From the NCBI GenBank assembly GCA_000753945.1, contig JQOA01000123.1, forward strand, positions 1-6,619: a stretch of 6,619 bases of DNA. Reading direction: 5' to 3'. Below are positions 1 through 5,096 of the stretch, piece after piece. Position 1 is the first letter of the stretch. Every line of letters starts with the position of its first letter. The position numbers and the translations under genes were made by a program. This stretch comes from Smithella sp. D17. Its GTDB lineage: Bacteria; Desulfobacterota; Syntrophia; Syntrophales; Smithellaceae. A model generated the notes under the pieces. The model was not told where the DNA came from. It was given only the letters and a program-made list of their open reading frames with translations, and did not search any database.

Positions 1-11
1 ATATTATGTAA

Positions 12-87
12 CTTACAGGGGTGGCCAACAAGGTCTGAGATTATACCCTTTGAACCTGATCCGGATAATGCCGGCGTAGGGAGAGAA
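12..87 (+). promoter_or_regulatory. TPP (THI-box) riboswitch aptamer
   Basis: Thiamine pyrophosphate-sensing aptamer upstream of thiamine genes. The conserved core is readable. P2 is GGGGT (18-22) with TACCC (44-48). A short P3 is GGCC (23-26) with GGTC (32-35). The invariant CTGAGA (35-40) is present. P4 is CCT (55-57) with AGG (78-80), and P5 is CCGG (61-64) with CCGG (71-74) around ATAATG. These are the TPP-binding elements of the family. P1 is poor: only about three pairs (12-14 with 83-85) can be drawn. No separate terminator or anti-SD expression platform fits between the aptamer and the GTG at 94. A Shine-Dalgarno-like GGGAG (79-83) lies inside the aptamer's 3' strand, so ligand binding could hide it directly. 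The identity is secure; whether it still regulates is doubtful given the damaged genes downstream. Confidence 0.93.
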
Positions 88-93
88 TAAAAG

Positions 94-744
94 GTGTATC
101 TATCCGTTTCCCCTTATAAATTGGCACTCTTCGAACGCAAGCTCTCGATAGGTGGTGGCGTTTGGGGAGGCGGCATGATGTTCAATTGCATCGTGGTGCA
201 GGAGGCCGGCCGACAATTACTCGATGAATTTGATCTCAAAGGCTCGGAATATGCACCTGGGTATTATATCCTCGATGCCGTGGATGTCACGGCGACATTT
301 ATCCATAAGGCTGTGCGGGCTGGTCTGAAAGTCTTTAACCTCATCGACATGGAGGATGTGGTGATAAAGAACGATCGCGTGGCCGGGCTGGTCATCAATT
401 GGGGCGCGGTTGAAACGCTGAAGTGGCATGTGGATCCCATAACCCTGCATGCCAGATATGTCATCGACGGCACAGGCCATCCAGCTAACGTCACTGAGGT
501 ACTCGTGCGGAAAATGGGCGTTAGATTGAATACCAGCACTGGCGATATGGTGGGCGAAAAATCCATGGAAGCCGAACAAGGCGAACTGCAAACCGTGGAA
601 AATACCCGTGAGGTTTATCCCGGACTTTATGTCAGCGGCATGGCGGCCAATGCGGTCTATGGCGGTTATCGTATGGGTCCTGTCTTCGGCGGCATGCTGC
701 TTTCAGGCCGCAAAGCAGCCGAAGAGATCCTGGCGCGCTTATGA
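94..744 (+). CDS. thi4: N-terminally truncated Thi4-family thiazole synthase (sulfide-dependent type), probably non-functional
   Basis: Thi4 makes the adenylated thiazole precursor of thiamine from NAD and glycine, with sulfur from a donor. The 216-residue frame shows family blocks ALFERKLSIGGG (11-22), WGGGMMFN (24-31), INWGAVE (101-107), VIDGTGH (123-129), GEKSM (153-157), VYPGLYVSGMAA (173-184) and GPVFGGMLLSG (194-204). The HVDP at 112-115 has His where yeast Thi4 has its sulfur-donating Cys. That is the situation in methanogen Thi4, which uses free sulfide. Family members are about 255-265 residues and begin with a helical segment and a GxGxxG dinucleotide-binding loop before the ALFERK strand. 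Both are absent here: only ten unrelated residues precede ALFERK, and the riboswitch ends about 8 bp before the GTG start. This indicates an upstream deletion of roughly 130-150 bp. Without the ADP-binding loop an active enzyme is unlikely. The stop overlaps the thiE start (ATGA, 741-744). The frame could equally be listed as a pseudogene. Confidence 0.85.
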   Translation: MYLSVSPYKLALFERKLSIGGGVWGGGMMFNCIVVQEAGRQLLDEFDLKGSEYAPGYYILDAVDVTATFIHKAVRAGLKVFNLIDMEDVVIKNDRVAGLVINWGAVETLKWHVDPITLHARYVIDGTGHPANVTEVLVRKMGVRLNTSTGDMVGEKSMEAEQGELQTVENTREVYPGLYVSGMAANAVYGGYRMGPVFGGMLLSGRKAAEEILARL

Positions 745-1239
745 CTCCCGCAGACGGACAGAAGCCGCTCCGAGCATCCCTGCGGCGCGGGCTTTACCTG
801 ATATTGACCGAACCGCGCGACGGATATGAAGCGCTCTGCCGGTGGGCTGTGGAAGCCGGCCTTCCGGCTGTGCAGTTACGCTATAAAGGCCATGATGAGC
901 ATGAACATCTTGCTCTGGCGCATGCCCTGCGGCGGATCACCGCGGGCACCGGCACGCTCTTCATCGTAAATGACCGGCCGGACATCGCGCTCATTTCGCA
1001 TGCTGACGGTATGCATTTGGGTCAGGATGATCTTCCAGCAGCAGAAGTCCACTACTCATCGGCCCGACCATGCTGCTGGGTCTTTCCACGCATAACATGG
1101 AGCAGGTCACAGCCGCGAATGCCGCACCAGTGGATTACATCGGTTTTGGGCCCCTGTTCACTACCAATTCAAAGGAGCGGCCTGATCCAGTGACAGGGCC
1201 GGATGCATTGGGGGCCATGCTGGCCAAAAGAAATAAAAT

Positions 1240-1364
1240 AGGGCTGTTGAAAAAAGTTCATCTGCTTTGTTACGCTGCAAGCCGCGCCGCTCAACGTATT
1301 TTCATATACGCCTCGCGGTGCGGCTTTTTGCGTGCCTGGCATCTAAACATTTTTGAACAGCCCT
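1240..1364. repeat. 125-bp full-length imperfect palindromic repeat element (MITE-like) at the thiE breakpoint
   Basis: The element starts AGGGCTGTTGAAAAA (1240-1254) and ends with the inverse, TTTTTGAACAGCCCT (1350-1364), differing at one position. Symmetry continues inward through most of its length: GTT.A...TGC arms, then AAGCCGCGCCGC (1279-1290) facing GCGGTGCGGCTT (1315-1326), then CGTAT (1295-1299) facing ATACG (1306-1310). The centre is at 1302/1303. There is no internal gene and no obvious target duplication; the flanks are AAAATAAAAT and CAAATTGATT. Terminal inverted repeats without a transposase suggest a non-autonomous mobile or palindromic repeat family, but copies elsewhere cannot be seen from this window. 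It lies between the convergent thiE and ydbL genes and marks the point where thiE homology is lost. Confidence 0.8.
1279..1329 (+). terminator. rho-independent terminator-like hairpin inside the palindrome
   Basis: A 12-bp stem is formed by AAGCCGCGCCGC (1279-1290) and GCGGTGCGGCTT (1315-1326) with one G-U pair. It is extended by a CGTAT/ATACG inner stem and followed by a run of five T (1325-1329). This fits an intrinsic terminator for plus-strand transcription from the thi operon. The minus strand has no T run after the same stem, so it would be a poor terminator for ydbL. A terminator role is inferred. Confidence 0.5.
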
Positions 1365-1391
1365 CAAATTGATTAGGTATACCGACCTTTG

Positions 1392-1964
1392 CTATTTTTT
1401 CTTCTCCCAATTGCCGCCGTCGTTTTGCACCCACCAGCCGGACTGAGATTTTTCTCTCCAACTGTTGGCGAATATTTTCTTGATCTGTGGCACCGAGTCC
1501 GAGCCGAGCTTGTTCGCGCTGGCGATTTCGCTGTAAAGCGCCGCGCGATCTTTGTTTTCCTGATCGATAAGTTTATTGACCAGGCTTCTTTCCTGCAGAT
1601 TTAATCCTGCCGTATCTTTGGCCTCGATCAACCCCTTGTTGTTTTCGCCTAGCGCACCCTTGTCATAGAATGTCTTCAACTGCGCGTACCGGCTCTTAAT
1701 CGATTCCTTGATGCCGCGGATAGCGGGGGTTGACACATCAATATTCACTTCGGCGTATGCCGGTCTCGCGCCGAACATGAAATCCAGAGAACTTGTGGGG
1801 CCCGGCTTTTCCGCAGGCGATTCCGGGGTATTGGTACGGATATCATCAACGATCTTGTCCGCTGCTTTCTGAACTTCAGCCGCCGGGAAATAGATGTTTA
1901 CGGTAACGCAGGCAACAATTACAAAAGCTGCAATATAACTGATTGCTTTGAATGTTTTTTTCAT
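1392..1964 (-). CDS. ydbL: YdbL-family (DUF1318) lipoprotein with a YnbE-like N-terminal segment
   Basis: Predicted 190-residue envelope protein. The ATG at 1964 is chosen because AGGAGG (1967-1972) sits just upstream and a signal peptide follows; an in-frame start at 2003 would add 13 residues without such support. Residues 1-19 (MKKTFKAI... IVAC) form a lipoprotein signal with lipobox IVAC. Cys19 would be lipidated, and the +2 residue is Val, not Asp, which favours the outer membrane. Residues 20-42 (VTVNIYFP, then EVQKAADKIVDDI) resemble the strand plus KADKDVEEL region of E. coli YnbE. After a Pro-rich linker comes PAYA/E (68-72), a signal-peptidase-I-like site. Residues about 80-188 match YdbL/DUF1318: GALGENNKG, LVNKLIDQENKDRAALYSEI, and a C-terminal SGWWVQNDGGNW. 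E. coli YdbL is only about 108 residues. In E. coli, YnbE stacks on YdbH and YdbL limits YnbE multimerisation. The gene lies 49 bp downstream of ydbH and is presumably cotranscribed. DUF1318 membership is secure; the fusion reading is inference. Confidence 0.88.
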   Translation of the reverse strand: MKKTFKAISYIAAFVIVACVTVNIYFPAAEVQKAADKIVDDIRTNTPESPAEKPGPTSSLDFMFGARPAYAEVNIDVSTPAIRGIKESIKSRYAQLKTFYDKGALGENNKGLIEAKDTAGLNLQERSLVNKLIDQENKDRAALYSEIASANKLGSDSVPQIKKIFANSWREKSQSGWWVQNDGGNWEKKK

Positions 1965-2013
1965 AAATCCTCCTGTTTCAAAAAGTGTTTTGTATTTTAA
2001 CACAATTTATTTT

Positions 2014-4623
2014 TTACGGCACGTTCTTTGTTTCTTTTTGTGATTTGGTTATTCTGCTCATTCTTTCGGCCATATCCTTGAAACTGATATAATTATCGGG
2101 ATTCTGATTGACAATATCTACTCCCCGGAACAACGCCTTTCTTACAAGATATTCTTTACCCGAGTCGTGAACAAGTCCCCGCAGCTTGAAGATATCATCC
2201 TTCAGCGTGCATCTCATGCCGATTTGGCTGTAAGGATAATCTTTGAAAAACTGGTTTACGCCGCTGTTCAAGATGGCGGAAATCGCTCCGGAACCGGTGC
2301 TGATGATAGAAAGATTATTAATCGCATCAACGCTGATCAGTTTCGGCACACTTCTGCTTGTATCCGTTTCGATCACAAGATCAAAACTGGACGGTTGACC
2401 GTATTCCATCGAAAAATTCTTTAACGATCCTTTGATCAGACCTGTCATCCGTCCCACCTTGAGGCTCGACGTGAGCTTTTCCAGATCGATATGATCAAAA
2501 CCGGCATCGGCTCCAAAAAACTGAGATGCGGAAAATAACCGGCCGGCAAAAATGTTTTCTATTTTGATTTGTCCGCCGAAGGACTGCGCGACAAGCGCAC
2601 CGCTAGCGGTCCACTTTCCATTCTGAAAAATTATGGAAGGTAATTTTCCGTCAATCATTCCGGATAAAAGCACCGGCTCTTCCTGTTCTACTATTTGCTC
2701 AATATTAATATGTCTGACGACAATGCCTGTTTCCGCGCGCATTTCCGGTCGCAAAAGATTTTCCGCCCTGAAACCCGCAAGGCTGATTTCACCATCGAAT
2801 ATTTTAGCGTTGATCGGATCAGGCAGGATAAACCTGTTGCCGGAGAATACAACCGGCATAGCAAATTTGCTGATCCGGATATTATCCTTTTCCAACAAAT
2901 CAAAAGCAACGGCGCCGGTCTTGCCGCCGGAAGAAGATGCGGCAGGAGTGCCGGTAAAAGCAAGATCGTAGGGCAGTGAAACGTTCAGCCCGGTCAGTTT
3001 CAGCGAGTTTGCGGGCGAACGCACAGCGATGCCGCGAAGGGCCAGATCACCCTCAATCATTTTTTGCCGGTCGGATATCAGAGCCGTGAGTTTTAAATCC
3101 GCGTCGCCTTCGATCTTCAAATCCTTAAAATTGGAATAATTCTGACTGATATAATTTTGCGCGGCAACGCTAAACAGACGCGTAAGCAAAATGCTTTTTG
3201 CGTTGAGTGAAATGAGATTTCTGTCGGGCGACATATCAGCGGAAAATTTATAATTGCCGGTCTGAAAGAGATCGCCGGTTCCGACCAAAGAAAGCGAAAA
3301 AGGTTTTTGAGCAAATGCGCCCTGCGCGGAAATCTTGGCTTTTTTGCCCTTGAAGTCCTGATAATAGGTCCCCCAGAGAAACTCACCGATTGCGCAGTTC
3401 ATGTTGAGATTGAAACCGCCTTTGCGGCCTTTGCCCGGCGCATCCAAATTAAATTCGATTCTGCTGTTCATCTTTTCCGCGGCTTTGGAACTGTCAGGGG
3501 AAGCGAAGCCGCCCTCGCGAAGGTCAACAATTGCTTTCGCCTCCCATAGCAGAGCATCGTCTTCCTGTCTGCCCCGGCTTTCTATTTGAAATCCGCTTTT
3601 ACCCTTAAATGTCCAGTCGCGATAATTATCGGGCAGCAGCGGTTTTACAAGGCCGCTAATTCGCGCGATGTCCAGGGACGAGGTATGCAAAGACGCATTC
3701 CAAACCAGCGGATTGGCAGTTACCGAAATTCCGCCTTTCAGCAATCCGATGTCCGCGCCTGATATTTCCAGCGACGTAAGAGAAAAACCGGACGTCTTCT
3801 GATCGTATGAGGCATTGAAATGCGCCTCGATATTTTTAATGGCAAGTCGTTCTTTGCCTTCTCCCTGAGTAATATTACTGACTGTTGCGCTGGCGCCGTC
3901 CAGAGAGATCATATCACCGTCCAGTTTGAGACCGGATGTGAACGCTCCGTTATCGAGTTTTATGTCACTATATAAACTCTTATCCAGAATAATCCGAAAC
4001 GAACCGGAAGCATGAGGCGCTGGCGAAAATCGGGCAAGGTCAAGCGCCGTTTCCAGTGAGCCTTCGACGGCAGTGCTTCCGGAAGTAATGATAAAACCGC
4101 TTTTCCCGCCGAGATGACCGCCGCCCTCAGGATTAAAATCATTTATGCTCATATTCATGCCGGACAGAGAATAGATTGTCGCATCCGCTTTCAAATCCAG
4201 CCGGCCGTTTTTTACTTCCAGAAGATGGACCCGCGGCAGCTTTTTAAGGGTTTCCAACGGGTTGGTTTCCGATTTTTCTTTTTTCAGGTAAAATATAAAT
4301 TTCGGATCGGCAAGAACCATCTTCTCTATATTGATTTTCCACCAGCGGCTTACACTGCCTTTGATATCCGCCCTGGGCAGAGAAATCACAAAACCTTTTT
4401 CCTTCATTTCCCTGATCTGCAGGCCACTGATATGGCCGCCTAGATGACGATCAAGATAAATGTCATCGACATGCAGATAAATACCGGTTATGGGCTGCGC
4501 ATATGCCGCCAGCTTGTTAACGGCGCGGGGTGACTGCAAAAGGGGAAACAGTCCGATAAGCACTGCCGCAGGCACGGTAAGAATTAAAATGATTATGGTA
4601 ATGACGAATATTTTCTTTTTCAT
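2014..4623 (-). CDS. ydbH: YdbH-like AsmA/TamB-superfamily intermembrane lipid-transport protein
   Basis: Predicted 869-residue inner-membrane-anchored periplasmic protein, close to the 879 residues of E. coli YdbH. A single hydrophobic anchor covers about residues 5-29 after a Lys-rich MKKK start. The rest is one long run of short amphipathic strands with Gly/Asp turns and no catalytic motif, typical of the groove-forming AsmA-like repeat proteins (TamB, YhdP, YdbH). The C-terminal part carries the most family-like text: DGEISLAGFRAENLL (610-624), VLLSGMIDGKLPSI (651-664), GGQIKIENI (683-691), LKVGRMTGLIKGSL (721-734), then INNLSIISTGSGAI (768-781), a DYPYSQ stretch (795-800), and NQNPDNYISF near the end (839-848). 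In E. coli, YdbH with YnbE spans the periplasm and helps move phospholipids to the outer membrane, redundantly with TamB and YhdP. The downstream YdbL-like gene supports the assignment over a generic AsmA protein. No strong Shine-Dalgarno is visible before the ATG, but the anchor fixes the start well. Confidence 0.85.
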   Translation of the reverse strand: MKKKIFVITIIILILTVPAAVLIGLFPLLQSPRAVNKLAAYAQPITGIYLHVDDIYLDRHLGGHISGLQIREMKEKGFVISLPRADIKGSVSRWWKINIEKMVLADPKFIFYLKKEKSETNPLETLKKLPRVHLLEVKNGRLDLKADATIYSLSGMNMSINDFNPEGGGHLGGKSGFIITSGSTAVEGSLETALDLARFSPAPHASGSFRIILDKSLYSDIKLDNGAFTSGLKLDGDMISLDGASATVSNITQGEGKERLAIKNIEAHFNASYDQKTSGFSLTSLEISGADIGLLKGGISVTANPLVWNASLHTSSLDIARISGLVKPLLPDNYRDWTFKGKSGFQIESRGRQEDDALLWEAKAIVDLREGGFASPDSSKAAEKMNSRIEFNLDAPGKGRKGGFNLNMNCAIGEFLWGTYYQDFKGKKAKISAQGAFAQKPFSLSLVGTGDLFQTGNYKFSADMSPDRNLISLNAKSILLTRLFSVAAQNYISQNYSNFKDLKIEGDADLKLTALISDRQKMIEGDLALRGIAVRSPANSLKLTGLNVSLPYDLAFTGTPAASSSGGKTGAVAFDLLEKDNIRISKFAMPVVFSGNRFILPDPINAKIFDGEISLAGFRAENLLRPEMRAETGIVVRHINIEQIVEQEEPVLLSGMIDGKLPSIIFQNGKWTASGALVAQSFGGQIKIENIFAGRLFSASQFFGADAGFDHIDLEKLTSSLKVGRMTGLIKGSLKNFSMEYGQPSSFDLVIETDTSRSVPKLISVDAINNLSIISTGSGAISAILNSGVNQFFKDYPYSQIGMRCTLKDDIFKLRGLVHDSGKEYLVRKALFRGVDIVNQNPDNYISFKDMAERMSRITKSQKETKNVP

Positions 4624-4668
4624 TCTATGTTATGAGTGAGACCGCAAATTCCGAAAGGCACCATTTTT

Positions 4669-4713
4669 AAAATAGGTATTTGTTAAAATACTATTTTATC
4701 CCAAAGCCGTCAA
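4669..4713 (-). promoter_or_regulatory. possible sigma-70 promoter of ydbH-ydbL with an overlapping inverted repeat
   Basis: On the minus strand TTGACG (4713-4708) is followed after 17 nt by TATTTT (4690-4685): five of six and four of six matches to consensus. This would give a leader of about 55 nt before the ydbH ATG. The -10 region lies in an AT-rich inverted repeat, AAAATAGGTATTT (4669-4681) and AAAATACTATTTT (4685-4697), which could be an operator or simply AT-rich symmetry. It is a sequence match only. Confidence 0.35.
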
Positions 4714-4835
4714 GAAATGAAGTTTGTTGCTGTAACTGTAAGAAGCCTATAACATATCTTCGAAAATATCGACCCCACATACGCGGGATAAACTCCGGCC
4801 GGCGGTGCGCCCCTCAGGTTAAATCCATCATTCTC

Positions 4836-4898
4836 TTTCCTCCCTTGAGGGGAGGAAATTAAAAGGAGGGTGAAGTATTTTTAAATATTCCCCTCCCC
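4836..4898. repeat. CCTCCC/GGAGGG palindromic repeat unit with alternative pairings
   Basis: TTTCCTCCC (4836-4844) pairs with GGGAGGAAA (4850-4858) to make a 9-bp hairpin with a 5-nt loop. About ten bases on, GGAGGG (4865-4870) can pair with CCCTCC (4891-4896). The four blocks can also pair in other combinations. Units like this recur as dispersed intergenic repeats in many environmental bacterial genomes, as far as I recall. Copy number cannot be tested here. There is no T run, so neither strand shows a standard terminator. Confidence 0.55.
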
Positions 4899-4972
4899 TC
4901 AATTCCGGCACAATCCGGCCATGGTGCCCCCATGGTGACCTTTAGGTTATTCAGGGTATATCCAGTCATAGT

Positions 4973-5010
4973 TTGTCATTGCGAGGAGAGCCTTGCGCGC
5001 CGTGGCAATC
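4973..5010. repeat. GTCATTGCGAGGAG...GTGGCAATC-type dispersed repeat
   Basis: The unit starts TTGTCATTGCGAGGAG (4973-4988) and ends CGTGGCAATC (5001-5010). The tips ATTGC (4978-4982) and GCAAT (5005-5009) are inverted relative to each other. I recognise the consensus from memory as a common intergenic repeat in diverse bacteria. No coding potential is seen. The adjoining sequence upstream (4919-4937) holds a direct repeat CCATGGTG twice, 11 bp apart. Confidence 0.5.
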
Positions 5011-5020
5011 ATCTTTTATT

Positions 5021-5088
5021 TTGTCATACCGGCGTAGGCCGGTATCCAGTTTTCTTTTTTCTGGATGCCGTTCTTCAACGGCATGACA
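5021..5088. repeat. Nested double-hairpin repeat just downstream of the M48 protease gene
   Basis: Outer arms TGTCAT (5022-5027) and ATGACA (5083-5088) enclose two 8-bp hairpins: ATACCGGC/GCCGGTAT around GTAG (5026-5045), and ATGCCGTT/AACGGCAT around CTTC (5065-5084). A central stem ATCCAG/CTGGAT (5044-5049, 5061-5066) surrounds a T-rich loop. GTCATACCGGC-type repeats of this build are familiar from many genomes. It ends 8 bp from the protease stop codon. On the plus strand the first hairpin is followed by a T-rich run (5050-5059), but the gene it would serve is on the other strand, so a terminator role for the protease gene is not obvious. Confidence 0.65.
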
Positions 5089-5096
5089 GAGGAACA

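Larger units (their letters stand above)
741..1372 (+). pseudogene. thiE: thiE pseudogene (thiamine-phosphate synthase): frameshifted and C-terminally truncated
   Basis: ThiE joins the HMP-pyrophosphate and thiazole-phosphate moieties to give thiamine monophosphate. From ATG 741 the first frame gives RGLYLILTEP, the QLRYK strand, FIVNDRPDIAL and ADGMHLGQDDLPAAEV, all diagnostic TIM-barrel ThiE motifs. After about 1050 the match moves to another frame: LLIGPTMLLGLSTHN, then VDYIGFGPLFTTNSKERPDP, then GPDALGAMLA. The change is equivalent to one missing base within about 1047-1055 (after the GAAGTC codons). Homology stops near 1236. The usual last third of the barrel, with the VVAIGGI phosphate-binding segment and ADGVAVIS, is missing and is not found beyond the palindrome that starts at 1240. 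The first frame terminates at 1193; the second runs through the palindrome to a TGA at 1370-1372. The frameshift alone could be a sequencing error; the missing C-terminus could not. The ATGA overlap with thi4 shows former translational coupling. Confidence 0.88.

Noticed and set aside
217..591. Minus-strand open frames opposite thi4 (217-591 and 264-566)
   Set aside because: They lie wholly inside the recognisable Thi4 coding sequence, have no family motifs and no ribosome site; they are shadows.
608..829. Plus-strand 73-codon frame across the thi4-thiE junction
   Set aside because: It overlaps the ends of two recognised genes in another frame and its Arg/Ala-rich text matches nothing known.
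1389..1604. Plus-strand frame opposite the 3' end of ydbL
   Set aside because: The opposite strand encodes the conserved DUF1318 domain; no start signal supports this frame.
1964..2003. Upstream in-frame start at 2003 for the YdbL-like protein
   Set aside because: The AGGAGG at 1967-1972 and the lipoprotein signal both point to the ATG at 1964.
2167..4443. Several frames of 60-112 codons on both strands inside ydbH
   Set aside because: The 869-codon ydbH frame is continuous and family-like; the others are incidental.
4680..4862. Sixty-codon plus-strand frame in the ydbH-protease gap, with several cysteines
   Set aside because: It has a TTG start, no clear ribosome site, and it runs into a palindromic repeat; no recognisable fold. 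The CxxC-like pattern alone is not enough.
4836..5088. CRISPR array
   Set aside because: The three repeat units differ from one another and there is no regular repeat-spacer spacing.
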